Part shown: in pieces, positions 16,025-24,838 of the stretch
Layout: each line of letters begins with the position of its first letter
Position numbering within the stretch: the first letter of the stretch is position 1
Source of the DNA: Streptomyces sp. TLI_146
Lineage (GTDB): Bacteria; Actinomycetota; Actinomycetes; Streptomycetales; Streptomycetaceae
Assembly: GCF_002846415.1 (NCBI RefSeq)
Contig: NZ_PJMX01000001.1
Span: 1,302,001-1,366,000, forward strand
Direction of reading: 5' to 3'
Length of the DNA stretch: 64,000 nucleotides
Translations under genes and position numbers: made by a program
Notes under the pieces: generated by a model
What the model saw: only the letters and a program-made list of their open reading frames with translations
Told to the model about the DNA's origin: nothing
The model's database searches: none

Positions 16025-17158
16025 TCAGGACGCGTCCGTCCTGGAGAAGACGTGCTCGTCCAGGACGATGCCGATGGCGACGGCGGCCGGGATCGCGACC
16101 AGGGCGCCGATGACACCGAGCAGCGCCCCGCCGATCAGTACGCCCACGACCGTGACGAGCGGATGGACGTCGACGGCGAACTTCATGACCCGGGGCACGA
16201 TCAGATAGTCCTCGGCCAGCCGGAACCCGACGTAGAAGCCCGCGGTGGCCAGCGCGACCGGCAGGGAAACCGACAGGGCCACCAGGCTGACGACGACGCC
16301 TCCGATGGTGGTGCCGACGATGGGGATGAGGTCCATCAGCGCGATGAAGACGCCGAGCGCCGCCGGGTAGGGGACGCCGGTGACCGCGCACCAGACGAAG
16401 GTGGCCGCACCGGCGATGACCGAGGTGGCGACATTGCCGAGCATGTAGCGCCCCACCCGGTTGAGGACCTCGTCGGTGACCTCCTGGACGTGCGGGCGTT
16501 TGCGGGCCGCCACGAAGCGCAGGCAGAACTGCTTGAGCGCGGGCAGGAAGGCCATCACGTACACCGTCACGACGATGACGATGGCGGCCGAGGTGATCGC
16601 GCCGACCACGAACTTCCCGGCGCCGAGCAGCCCGCCGGCCAGCCCGGCCGCCCCGCCGGAGGAGAACTGCTGCCTGGCCTTCTCCACCAGGTGGTAGCGG
16701 TCCTCGAACCGGCCCAGCGCGGAGTTGTGGTCGTGCAGGTCCCGCAGCCAGCCGGGAACGGCCTTCACCAGCGCGTTGATCTCGTCGGCGGCCGGCGGTA
16801 CGACCAGCGCCAGGAACCCCGCGAACAGCCCGAGCAGCAGGACCAGGACGACCGCGACGGCCCAGCCGCGGCGCAGCCGGTGGCGGGTGAGCCACATGAC
16901 GACGGGTTCGAGGGCGATCGCGAGGAACACGGCGAGCAGCAGCAGCGTGAGCAGGCTGCCGACCTCCAGCACGGTCTGCACCGTCAGCCACGCCAGCGTC
17001 GCCCCCAGGCCCAGCGAGAAGCCCACGGCGAACCACGACCGGCCGCCCACGCCCTTCCTGCCCACGCCCCGGACCCGCTCGCCCACCGGCCCCGGCCCCG
17101 CCGAGGCGGCCCGCTCCGGCTCGCGGCCGTCGGCGGCGTCAGGCCCCACGGACGTCAT
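16025..17158 (-). CDS. AI-2E family transporter
   Basis: A 377-residue membrane protein of the PF01594 family (PerM/TqsA-like). About eight hydrophobic helices are visible: WFAVGFSLGLGATLAWLTV, LLTLLLLAVFLAIALEPVV and VAVVLVLLLGLFAGFLALVV at the N terminus, and VHPLVTVVGVLIGGALLGV near the end. DLIPIVGTTIGG is a well-conserved family block. Members export autoinducer-2, sodium or other small solutes; the substrate here is unknown. The start at 17158 gives the normal family length. The upstream 500 bp hold a heptanucleotide repeat. Confidence 0.82.
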   Translation of the reverse strand: MTSVGPDAADGREPERAASAGPGPVGERVRGVGRKGVGGRSWFAVGFSLGLGATLAWLTVQTVLEVGSLLTLLLLAVFLAIALEPVVMWLTRHRLRRGWAVAVVLVLLLGLFAGFLALVVPPAADEINALVKAVPGWLRDLHDHNSALGRFEDRYHLVEKARQQFSSGGAAGLAGGLLGAGKFVVGAITSAAIVIVVTVYVMAFLPALKQFCLRFVAARKRPHVQEVTDEVLNRVGRYMLGNVATSVIAGAATFVWCAVTGVPYPAALGVFIALMDLIPIVGTTIGGVVVSLVALSVSLPVALATAGFYVGFRLAEDYLIVPRVMKFAVDVHPLVTVVGVLIGGALLGVIGALVAIPAAVAIGIVLDEHVFSRTDAS

Positions 17159-17655
17159 CGCGCACCCACAGGGTCGATCGGTGCCGTGTCGCGGGGTCCG
17201 CAGGACCGTGTCGCATGGCGTGCGCTCCCTTCCCGTCGCACCGCGCGCGGATGCGGCCCCGGCGATCCGCCGTCTGCCGTCTGCCGTCTGCCGTCTGCCG
17301 TCTGCCGTCTCTTGACCGAGCATCTCCGACCGGTGGGCATCCGGCCACATGGGCCGCGCGGCGCACCGGCTGCGGTGTTCCCCGCCCCGGCGCCCGATGT
17401 GGCGTGGAGCCGGGTGCCCCTCCCGGTCCTCGCGAAACAGCGGCCCCGCCGTCCGGGGGATTGCCGGGCGGAGTGCCGGGTACCCGGTGGCCCGGAGGAG
17501 CCGGGGCGGCCGGGCGCGGTGTGGTGCGCGGTGGCGCCGCGCGCCGTCGACGGCCCGCGTGCCCGCGGTGCTTTCATGAGCGCACTCCCTGCGACGCGGG
17601 TGCGTCCGACCGGGCGCGCCCACCGATTCCCGACAGCGGTCGAGGTGATGTACGG
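17159..17655. other. Divergent intergenic region, 497 bp
   Basis: Lies between the exporter (leftward) and the antiporter module (rightward). It contains the (GCCGTCT)6 tract at 17269-17310 and no coding frame I can support; open frames here have no ribosome site or familiar sequence. It must hold both promoters. Confidence 0.6.
17269..17310 (+). repeat. Six perfect tandem copies of GCCGTCT
   Basis: A 42-bp run of the 7-bp unit GCCGTCT, six exact copies. It is 111-152 bp upstream of the AI-2E exporter start. Length variation by slipped pairing is expected at such a tract. Confidence 0.95.
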
Positions 17656-17832
17656 ATGGGTCGAGCGGCGGCCGTGACCGCCGAACTCCTCGCGTGGTGG
17701 CTCCTGCTGATGGCCGCGTGGCTGGTGTTCATCAGTACGGTCGACGCCCTGGAGGGGCTCGTCGGGGCCGGGTGCGCCCTGCTGGGGGCGCTGGCGGCCT
17801 GCGGGGCCCGGCGGGCGATGAGCGACCGGTGA
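17656..17832 (+). CDS. Very short MnhE/MrpE-like membrane protein
   Basis: A 58-residue protein with two hydrophobic helices (ELLAWWLLLMAAWLVFIST and LVGAGCALLGALAACGARR) around a DALEG turn. Usual MnhE proteins have about 160 residues, and this resembles only their two N-terminal helices. Assignment rests mostly on position: it overlaps the next antiporter gene by 4 bp and comes first, as mbhA/MrpE does in Mbh-type modules. GAGGTGA 7 bp before ATG 17656 supports the start; GTG 17674 is an alternative. Confidence 0.5.
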   Translation: MGRAAAVTAELLAWWLLLMAAWLVFISTVDALEGLVGAGCALLGALAACGARRAMSDR

Positions 17833-18290
17833 ACGGGTGGCTGTGGGCCGCGACCGTCCTGCTCGCGGCGGGGTTCGGGCCGGTGGTGTGGGCGGTGGCG
17901 ACCGGGCCGGTGGGGCGCCGGGTGGTCGCCCAGAACTTCGGCACGTCGGCCGTCTGCCTGATCATGCTGCTGCTCGCACAGGGCTACCAGCGGCCGTCGT
18001 ACACCGACCTCGCCCTGGTGCTCGCGGTGCTCGGCCCGGTCGGCACCCTGGTGTACGCACGGCTGCTCGCCGACGACCTCTCCCCGCATCCGCCGCACAC
18101 CGGCGTGCTGACCGCGGCGGCCGTCCTCGCCACCACCGCGGTGGTCGTGGCGGTGTGCGCGGCCACCGGAGCGGGCCGGGCCATGGTGAAACTGCTGGTC
18201 ACCGGGGCGCTCCTGGTCGCGGGGAACGTCATCGCGTCCCGGGCGGTCTCGGGCGGCTACGAGAACGCGGAGGCGACGTCCCATGGCTGA
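17829..18290 (+). CDS. Fused MnhF/MnhG-like cation antiporter subunit
   Basis: A 153-residue membrane protein from GTG at 17829. The first half has the MnhF pattern: three helices with NFGTSAVCLIMLLLAQGYQ and YTDLALVLAVLGPVGTLVY. The second half has two or three helices ending AMVKLLVTGALLVAGNVIAS, like the C terminus of MnhG. So F and G, normally separate 90-120 residue proteins, appear joined in one chain (inference from pattern). Overlaps the neighbours at both ends. Confidence 0.6.
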   Translation: MNGWLWAATVLLAAGFGPVVWAVATGPVGRRVVAQNFGTSAVCLIMLLLAQGYQRPSYTDLALVLAVLGPVGTLVYARLLADDLSPHPPHTGVLTAAAVLATTAVVVAVCAATGAGRAMVKLLVTGALLVAGNVIASRAVSGGYENAEATSHG

Positions 18291-18543
18291 TGCACCCATC
18301 GTCGTCGCCCTGCTCCTGGTCGCCGTGGCGGCGACCGCCGCGGTGGCGGTCCGCGACCCGGCCCGCCAGGCGCTGGTGCTCGCGGTGCTCGGCCTCGCGC
18401 TCGCCGTCCTGTTCACGGTGCTGCAGGCACCGGACGTCGCCCTGTCCCAGCTCGCGGTGGGCTCGGCGCTCACCCCGCTGCTGATCCTGCTGTCCGTACG
18501 CAAGGTCCGGCGCCGGGGCCGGCACCAGGACGGCGGCCGGTGA
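18283..18543 (+). CDS. DUF4040 (MbhD / MnhA C-terminal-like) antiporter subunit
   Basis: An 86-residue protein with three hydrophobic helices. The block LQAPDVALSQLAVGSALTP with a membrane-embedded Asp and a following LLILLSVRKVRRR is the DUF4040 signature, equivalent to MbhD and to part of the MnhA C terminus. It overlaps the F/G gene by 8 bp and the B gene by 4 bp. In Mrp complexes this part contributes to the ion path. Confidence 0.78.
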   Translation: MADAPIVVALLLVAVAATAAVAVRDPARQALVLAVLGLALAVLFTVLQAPDVALSQLAVGSALTPLLILLSVRKVRRRGRHQDGGR

Positions 18544-19295
18544 GCCGGCGGCTGCGGATGTGGGTGCTGGCCGTGGGCGGCCTCGGCGTGGCCGCCCTGT
18601 TCGCGGCCGCCGCCCTGCGGTTGCCGGACTTCGGCGGCGACGTCCACCCGTACGGGGACCGCGCCGTCAAGGCCTCCCTGGCCCGCCGGACCTCCAACAC
18701 CGTCGCGTCCGTCAACTTCGACCAGCGGGCCTTCGACACCCTGGGCGAGGAGACCATCCTGTTCGCCGCGGTGCTCGGCACCGTCGTCCTGCTGCGCCAG
18801 ACCCGCGACGAGCGCCAGGTACGCCCCGCCCCCGAGCGGGTCGCCGCCCCCGTGCGCCGCTACGCGCTGGTCATGCTGCCGGTCGCGCTGCTGACCGGGC
18901 TCTACGTCATCGCGCACGGCCAGTTGAGCCCCGGCGGCGGCTTCCAGGGCGGCGTGGTCGCGGCGACCGCACTGCACCTGCTCTACATCGGGGCGGACTA
19001 CCGCGCCCTGGAGCGGATCCGGCCGGTCGGTCTGTACGAGGTCGGGGACGCGGCGGGCGAGGCGGCGTATCTGATCCTGGGCGTCGCGGGGCTCGTCGGC
19101 GGCTCGGCGTTCCTCGCCAACACCCTGCTGCCGTACGGCACGTTCAACACCCTGGCATCGGGCGGGACCGTGCCGCTGCTCAACGCGGCGGTCGGCATGG
19201 AGGTGGCCTGTGCGGTGGTGGTGCTGCTCGCCCGCTTCCTCGACCAGGCCGTGGAGATCGAGAGCACCGGAAGCGGGAAGGACCGAGAGGAATGA
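18540..19295 (+). CDS. MnhB-like subunit with N-terminal MbhE-like extension
   Basis: A 251-residue membrane protein from GTG. Residues 1-90 (LAVGGLGVAALFAAAALRL, NTVASVNFDQRAFDTLGEE, TILFAAVLGTVVLL) match the MbhE-like segment found at the MnhA C terminus. Residues about 105-245 match MnhB: LTGLYVIAHGQLSPGGGFQ, GGVVAATALHLLYIG and a Glu-containing helix (VGMEVACAVVVLLARF). So E- and F-type Mbh subunits are fused. Conserved 'GHxSPGGGFQGG' is clear. Confidence 0.82.
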   Translation: MSRRLRMWVLAVGGLGVAALFAAAALRLPDFGGDVHPYGDRAVKASLARRTSNTVASVNFDQRAFDTLGEETILFAAVLGTVVLLRQTRDERQVRPAPERVAAPVRRYALVMLPVALLTGLYVIAHGQLSPGGGFQGGVVAATALHLLYIGADYRALERIRPVGLYEVGDAAGEAAYLILGVAGLVGGSAFLANTLLPYGTFNTLASGGTVPLLNAAVGMEVACAVVVLLARFLDQAVEIESTGSGKDREE

Positions 19296-19317
19296 ACGGG
19301 GGCGCGAGCGCGCGGTG

Positions 19318-19665
19318 ATGTCCGTACTGCCGTATCTGGTCGCCGGCTGGATCTTCCTGGCGGGCTGCTACGGCCTCGCCACCAGCCGCCATCTGGTCCA
19401 CGCGGTGGGCTGTCTGGCGGTCTGCCAGTCCTCCACGTACGTCCTGCTGCTCGCCGTGGGCTACCGGGACGGCGGCACGGCGCCGGTCCACTCCGACCTG
19501 GCACCGGGCTCGCGGCCGGTCGTCGACCCCGTCGTGCAGGCGCTCGCCCTCACCGACGTCGTGGTCGGGGCGACGGTGACCGCGCTGCTGCTGGCGCTGG
19601 TGATGCAGGTGGCCAAGCGGCACGGCACGGTGGATCCCGACGAGCTCTCCGAGCTGCGCGGATGA
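19318..19665 (+). CDS. mnhC: MnhC/NuoK-like antiporter subunit
   Basis: A 115-residue protein with three helices. Conserved family parts are [19 protein letters not shown], the linker [19 protein letters not shown] and a final helix [18 protein letters not shown]. The 'DPxxQALxLTxIVIgxa' block is the MnhC/NuoK hallmark. A GTG one codon earlier (19315) is an alternative start. It overlaps mnhD by 4 bp. Confidence 0.85.
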   Translation: MSVLPYLVAGWIFLAGCYGLATSRHLVHAVGCLAVCQSSTYVLLLAVGYRDGGTAPVHSDLAPGSRPVVDPVVQALALTDVVVGATVTALLLALVMQVAKRHGTVDPDELSELRG

Positions 19666-21410
19666 ACCAGCTGCTGCCGCTGGTCGTGGCCCTGCCGCTG
19701 CTCGGCGCCGCCGCCCTGGTGGCCGCCGGGCGCAGACTGCCGCGCGCCGCCGCCGAGTCGGTCGGCGCCTGCACCGCGGCGGCGACGGCCGTCCTCGCGA
19801 TCGTCCTGCTGGTCCACTCCTCGCCCGGCGCCGAGGAGTGGGTGGGCGGCTGGCGCCCGAAGGACGGGGCGAGCGTCGGCATCGTCCTGGTCGGCGACGG
19901 CCCCGGCACCGGGCTCGCCGCCCTGGTCTCCGTCCTCGTCGTCGCCGTGCTCGTCTACTCCTGGCACTACTTCGACGAGCCGCCGCGCCGCCACGCGGGC
20001 TCCTTCCCCGCACTGGTCCTGCTCTTCCAGGCGGGCATGTGCGGCTTCGCGCTCACCGGGGACCTCTTCAACGCCTTCGTCTTCTTCGAGCTGATGAGCG
20101 TGGTGGCGTACGCGCTGACCGGCTACCGCGTCGAGGACGCCAAGGCCGTCCAGGGCGCGCTCACCTTCGGGGTGGTCAACTCTCTGGGCGCGTACGCCAC
20201 GCTGACCGGCATCGTGCTGCTCTACTCCCGCACCGGCGAGCTCGGCATGCGGCAGATCGGGGCGCGCCTTGACGCGCAGGGCGGGCCGGACGCGCTGACC
20301 CTGGCCGCGTTCGCCCTCGTCCTGACCGGCCTTCTGGTGAAGGCGGCCGCCGCGCCCTTCCACTTCTGGCTGCCCGACGCGCACGCGGTCGCGCCGACGC
20401 CGGTGTGCATGCTGCTGTCCGGGGTGATGGTGGAGCTGGGGGTGTACGGCACCTGGCGGGTGTACGGCACGGTCTTCGCGGGACCGGGCGGGCTGCCCGC
20501 CCCGGACGCCGAGCGCGCCCTGGTGGTGCTCGGCACGCTGACCGCGCTGCTCGGCGCGCTGATGTGCTGGCAGCAGCGCCACATCAAGCGCCTGCTCGCC
20601 TACTCGACCGTCGCCCACACCGGGCTCTTCCTCGTCGGCGTCGGCCTGCTGCGGCCGGAGGCGAGCGGCGGGGTGGCGCTGTACGTCCTGGGCCACGCGG
20701 GCGCGAAGGCCGCCCTGTTCGCCTGCACCGGCATCCTGCTCGACCGCTACGGCAGCGTCGACGAGCGCGAACTGCACGGCCGCGCCCGCGAGTTGCCGCT
20801 GGTCGCCGCCCTGTTCACGGCGGGGGCGCTGGCGCTGGCGGGGCTGCCGCCGTTCGGCACGGGACTGGGTAAGTCGGTTGCGGAGGAGGCGGCGGGCGGC
20901 GGCTTCCCCGTGCTGTTCGTCGCCGTGTCGGCCCTCACCGCGGGCGCCGTGCTCAGGGTGGCCGCCGGGGTGTTCCTCGGCCTGGGGCCGCCGCCCGCGA
21001 GCGACCCGGCGTACGAGACGAGCGGCGAGGACGAGGAGCCGGAGACCGAGGGCCGGCTCGGCCGGGTGCCCGCGACCATGCTCGGGGTGCCCGCGGTGCT
21101 GCTTGCCGGGTCGCTGGCGACGGGGCTTGTGCCGGGCCTGGCGGAGGCGACCGGCCGGGCGTTCGGAGTGGAGGCGCACCACGCGCCGCACTGGACCCCG
21201 CCCGGGGTGCTCCTCGGGCTCGCCTCGGCGGCGCTGGCGGCGGGCCTCGCCGGGGCGGCCGTACGCGGCCCGGCGCGCCCCGAACCGTCCCGCTGGGCGG
21301 AACCGCTGCGGCGGCTCCACTCCGGCCACATCGGCGACTACGTGGCCTGGCTGGTGGCGGGCACGGCCCTGCTGGGCGCGCTCGCGCTGCCGGGCGTCCT
21401 CACGGGCTGA
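19662..21410 (+). CDS. mnhD: MnhD/NuoN-like proton-translocating antiporter subunit
   Basis: A 582-residue polytopic protein (about 14 helices) of the Complex I/Mrp quinone-antiporter family. Seen are [19 protein letters not shown] (conserved Glu), [19 protein letters not shown] (conserved Lys and HxWLPDAH), and [19 protein letters not shown] (the discontinuous helix). It has an acidic cytoplasmic insert near 455 ([11 protein letters not shown]). It is the only large antiporter-like subunit in this module. Its TGA stop runs straight into a dispersed repeat. Confidence 0.88.
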   Translation: MNQLLPLVVALPLLGAAALVAAGRRLPRAAAESVGACTAAATAVLAIVLLVHSSPGAEEWVGGWRPKDGASVGIVLVGDGPGTGLAALVSVLVVAVLVYSWHYFDEPPRRHAGSFPALVLLFQAGMCGFALTGDLFNAFVFFELMSVVAYALTGYRVEDAKAVQGALTFGVVNSLGAYATLTGIVLLYSRTGELGMRQIGARLDAQGGPDALTLAAFALVLTGLLVKAAAAPFHFWLPDAHAVAPTPVCMLLSGVMVELGVYGTWRVYGTVFAGPGGLPAPDAERALVVLGTLTALLGALMCWQQRHIKRLLAYSTVAHTGLFLVGVGLLRPEASGGVALYVLGHAGAKAALFACTGILLDRYGSVDERELHGRARELPLVAALFTAGALALAGLPPFGTGLGKSVAEEAAGGGFPVLFVAVSALTAGAVLRVAAGVFLGLGPPPASDPAYETSGEDEEPETEGRLGRVPATMLGVPAVLLAGSLATGLVPGLAEATGRAFGVEAHHAPHWTPPGVLLGLASAALAAGLAGAAVRGPARPEPSRWAEPLRRLHSGHIGDYVAWLVAGTALLGALALPGVLTG

Positions 21411-21461
21411 GCGCCTGTGGCCGGGCGTCGGGGCGCAGACGGGGGTTCGAGAACAGGCTCT
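21411..21461 (+). repeat. Dispersed intergenic repeat, copy 1
   Basis: About 50 bp directly after the mnhD stop. Core shared with copies at 30982 and 32516: GGGCGTCGGGGCGCAGAC then GGGGGTTCGAGAACAGG then CTCT. No hairpin terminator character is obvious. Confidence 0.8.
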
Positions 21462-21592
21462 GCGGCCCGCGGGCATGGGAATCGGCCGAACGGGTACCTG
21501 GCTCCGGCATCCGCCCGGCTCCCGTTCGACGCCGGGGCCGCGGCGGGTGAGTCTGTAGGCGGGGCCACAGCAGACGCGGGAGAGGAAGCTCC

Positions 21593-24500
21593 ATGGGCGT
21601 ACGCGAGCGGCTCGGCGGCTGGCCGGTCTACCGCCAGCTGACCGGGAGCGATCCGCTGGGCCGGGGCCGCGCCGCGATGTCGGCGCACACCGAACGGCTC
21701 ACGGCCCGCACCGGATCCGCCGACCGGGTGGTCCCCTCCGTGTGCCCGTACTGCGCGGTGGGCTGCGGGCAGCAGATCTACGTCAAGGGCGACGAGGTCG
21801 TCCAGATCGAGGGCGACCCGGACTCGCCGGTCAGCCGGGGCCGGCTCTGCCCCAAGGGCTCGGCCACGCTCCAGCTCACCACCGGCACCGCCCGCCGCCA
21901 CCAGGTCCTGCACCGGCGCCCGTACGCCACCGAGTGGGAGCCGCTCGATCTGGACACGGCCATGGACATGGTGGCCGAGCGCGTGATCGAGACGCGGCGG
22001 CGCACCTGGGAGTGGGAGCACGAAGGCAAGCGGACCGCCCGCACGCTCGGCATCGCCAGCCTCGGCGGCGCGACCCTGGACAACGAGGAGAACTACCTCA
22101 TCAAGAAGCTGCTGACCGGCCTCGGGGTGATCCAGGTGGAGAACCAGGCGCGGGTCTGCCACAGCTCCACGGTCGCCGGGCTCGGCACCTCCTTCGGGCG
22201 CGGCGGCGCCACCACGTTCATGCAGGACCTCCAGCACGCCGACTGCATCGTCATCCAGGGCTCCAACTTCGCCGAGGCGCACCCGGTGGGCTTCCAGTGG
22301 GTGATGGAGGCGAAGGCGCGCGGCGCCCGGATCATCCATGTCGACCCGCGCTACACCCGCACCAGCGCGCTCGCCGATCTGCATGTGCCCATCCGGGCGG
22401 GCAGCGACATCGCCTTCCTCGGCGGGATCATCCACCACGTACTGAGCGAGGAGAAGGACTTCCGCGAGTACGTGCTGGCGTACACCAACGCGGCGACGCT
22501 GGTCGGCGAGGACTTCCGGGACACCGAGGACCTCGACGGGGTCTTCTCCGGCCTGGACGAGGACGCGCACCACTACGACCCGTCGAGCTGGCAGTACGAG
22601 GGCACGGCGGTGCAGGCGCCCTCGGGCGACGTGGACGAGCAGTACGAGGAGCGGACCCGGGGCTCCGGCGGCGCCGAGACGCACGGTTCGGGCGGCGCAC
22701 GGACCCACGCCCGGGCCCCCCGCGACGAGACGCTCACCCACCCGCGCTGCGTCTACCAGATCCTCAAGCGCCACTACGCCCGCTACACACCGGAGTTGGT
22801 GGAGCGGGTCTGCGGGGTGCCGCGCGAGACGTTCCTGCGGGTGTGCGCGGACCTGACCTCCAACTCGGGCCGCGAGCGCACCAGCGCGTTCGTGTACGCG
22901 GTCGGCTGGACCCAGCACACGGTCGGGTCGCAGTACATCCGCGCGGCGAGCATCCTGCAACTGCTGCTCGGCAACATCGGCCGCCCCGGCGGCGGCATCC
23001 AGGCACTGCGCGGCCACGCCTCCATCCAGGGCTCCAGCGACATCCCCACCCTCTACAACCTGCTGCCCGGCTATCTGCCCATGCCGCACGCCCACGCGCA
23101 CGAGACCCTCGACACGTTCATCGAGGCCAGCCGTACGGACAAGGGCTTCTGGGCCGACATGCGGGCCTACTTCGTCAGCCTGCTCAAGGCGTACTACGGC
23201 GACGCGGCCACCCCCGAGAACGACTTCTGCTTCGACCACCTGCCCCGGCTGACCGGCTCGCACTCGACGTACGAGACGGTGATGGCGCAGCTGGACGGGG
23301 TGTGCAAGGGGTACTTCCTGATGGGCGAGAACCCTGCCGTGGGCTCCGCCAACACCCGTCTGCAACGGCTCGGCATGGCCAATCTGGAGTGGCTGGTCGT
23401 CCGTGACTTCTCGCTGATCGAGTCGGCGACTTGGTGGCAGGACGGCCCGGAGATCGAGACCGGGGAGCTGCGGACCGAGGAGATCGGGACGGAGGTGTTC
23501 TTCTTCCCGGCCGCCGCGCACACCGAGAAGTCGGGCTCCTTCACCAACACCAACCGCTGGTTGCAGTGGCACCACGCGGCCGTCGAGCCCAAGGGCGACG
23601 CCCGCAGCGATCTGTGGTTCATGTACCACCTGGGGCGCCGCATCAAGGCGCGGCTGGCTGCCTCCAGCGACCCGATGGACCGGCCCGTACAGGATCTGAC
23701 CTGGGACTATCCGGTCGAGGGGCCGCTGGAGGAGCCGGTCGCGGAGGCGGTGCTCGCCGAGATCAACGGCCACGGGCCCGACGGCGCGCCGCTGTCCGCG
23801 TACACCGAGCTCAAGGACGACGGCTCCACGAAGTGCGGCTGCTGGATCTACTGCGGGGTGTACGCGGACGGCGTCAACCGGGCCGCCAACCGCACACCCG
23901 GCTCCGAGCAGGACTGGGTGGCCGCCGAGTGGGCCTGGGCGTGGCCCGCCAACCGGCGCATCCTCTACAACCGGGCCTCGGCCGCCCCCGACGGCACCCC
24001 GTGGAGCGAGCGCAAGGCGTATGTGTGGTGGGACGGGGAGGAGGGGAAGTGGACCGGTCACGACGTCCCCGACTTCGTGCCCGACCGCTCCCCCGATCAC
24101 GTGCCGCCGGACGGTGCGACGGGCCCCGACGCGCTGCGCGGCGACGACCCGTTCATCATGCAGGCCGACGGCAAGGGCTGGCTGTACGCTCCCGCCGGGC
24201 TTGAGGACGGCCCGCTGCCCACGCACTACGAGCCGCAGGACTCGCCCTTCCCCAACGCCCTCCACCCGTCCACGCCGCGCTCTCCCGTACGGCAGTTGCT
24301 GCCCAGGGAGGGCAACCGCTACCACCCCAGCGGCGACGAGAAGGGCGCCGAGGTCTTCCCGTACGTCCTCACCACCTACCGGCTCACCGAGCACTTCACG
24401 GCGGGCGGGATGAGCCGCTGGTCGCCGTATCTCGCCGAGCTCCAGCCGGAGTTGTTCTGCGAGGTCTCCCCGCAGCTCGCCGCCGAGCGCGGTCTTGAGC

Positions 24501-24838
24501 ACACCGGGTGGGCCACCGTCGTGACCGCCCGCAACGCGATCGAGGCGCGGGTCCTGGTCACCGACCGGATCAGGCCGCTGACCGTGCACGGCCGTACGGT
24601 GCACCAGATCGGGCTGCCCTTCCACTGGGGGCCCAACGGTGTGGCCACGGGGGACGCGGCGAACGAGCTGGTGGCCATGGCGCTCGACCCCAACGCCCAT
24701 ATCCAGGAGGACAAGGCGCTCACCGCCGACATCCGCCCGGGGCGCCGTCCGCGCGGCCCGGATCTGCCGAAGCTGGTGGCCGAGTACCGCAGGCGCGCGG
24801 GCATCACCGGGACCACGGGGACGGAGAGCCGGAAATGA
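21593..24838 (+). CDS. Formate dehydrogenase, molybdopterin catalytic subunit (Cys form)
   Basis: A 1081-residue molybdopterin oxidoreductase that oxidises formate to CO2. The N-terminal [4Fe-4S] motif is Cys51-x2-Cys54-x3-Cys58-x27-Cys86 (CPYCAVGC ... GRLCPKG). The metal ligand is Cys189 in NQARVCHSSTVAG, where selenocysteine stands in E. coli FdnG; the following His is the conserved partner. Further blocks are MGENPAVGSANT, FFPAAAHTEKSGSFTNTNR and the C-terminal guanine-binding domain with LPFHWGPNG. Longer than cytosolic types and close to FdnG/FdoG. GAGAGGAAG precedes the ATG. It forms an ATGA-coupled operon with the next two genes. Confidence 0.92.
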   Translation: MGVRERLGGWPVYRQLTGSDPLGRGRAAMSAHTERLTARTGSADRVVPSVCPYCAVGCGQQIYVKGDEVVQIEGDPDSPVSRGRLCPKGSATLQLTTGTARRHQVLHRRPYATEWEPLDLDTAMDMVAERVIETRRRTWEWEHEGKRTARTLGIASLGGATLDNEENYLIKKLLTGLGVIQVENQARVCHSSTVAGLGTSFGRGGATTFMQDLQHADCIVIQGSNFAEAHPVGFQWVMEAKARGARIIHVDPRYTRTSALADLHVPIRAGSDIAFLGGIIHHVLSEEKDFREYVLAYTNAATLVGEDFRDTEDLDGVFSGLDEDAHHYDPSSWQYEGTAVQAPSGDVDEQYEERTRGSGGAETHGSGGARTHARAPRDETLTHPRCVYQILKRHYARYTPELVERVCGVPRETFLRVCADLTSNSGRERTSAFVYAVGWTQHTVGSQYIRAASILQLLLGNIGRPGGGIQALRGHASIQGSSDIPTLYNLLPGYLPMPHAHAHETLDTFIEASRTDKGFWADMRAYFVSLLKAYYGDAATPENDFCFDHLPRLTGSHSTYETVMAQLDGVCKGYFLMGENPAVGSANTRLQRLGMANLEWLVVRDFSLIESATWWQDGPEIETGELRTEEIGTEVFFFPAAAHTEKSGSFTNTNRWLQWHHAAVEPKGDARSDLWFMYHLGRRIKARLAASSDPMDRPVQDLTWDYPVEGPLEEPVAEAVLAEINGHGPDGAPLSAYTELKDDGSTKCGCWIYCGVYADGVNRAANRTPGSEQDWVAAEWAWAWPANRRILYNRASAAPDGTPWSERKAYVWWDGEEGKWTGHDVPDFVPDRSPDHVPPDGATGPDALRGDDPFIMQADGKGWLYAPAGLEDGPLPTHYEPQDSPFPNALHPSTPRSPVRQLLPREGNRYHPSGDEKGAEVFPYVLTTYRLTEHFTAGGMSRWSPYLAELQPELFCEVSPQLAAERGLEHTGWATVVTARNAIEARVLVTDRIRPLTVHGRTVHQIGLPFHWGPNGVATGDAANELVAMALDPNAHIQEDKALTADIRPGRRPRGPDLPKLVAEYRRRAGITGTTGTESRK

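Noticed and set aside
17269..17310. CRISPR array
   Set aside because: Units are 7 bp without spacers; it is a simple tandem repeat. No CRISPR-like array or cas gene is present in the window.
16052..17677. 541-residue forward frame over the AI-2E exporter
   Set aside because: Shadow of the reverse-strand membrane protein; the translated sequence is a run of Asp/His/Arg without a known domain.
22157..22159. Selenocysteine codon in formate dehydrogenase
   Set aside because: The codon at the metal-ligand position is TGC (Cys), not TGA, so no SECIS or Sec is needed.
21338..24700. 1120-residue open frame on the reverse strand across the formate dehydrogenase gene
   Set aside because: Antisense shadow of a GC-rich gene: no ribosome site, low-complexity His/Gly/Arg composition, and the forward strand encodes a complete enzyme.
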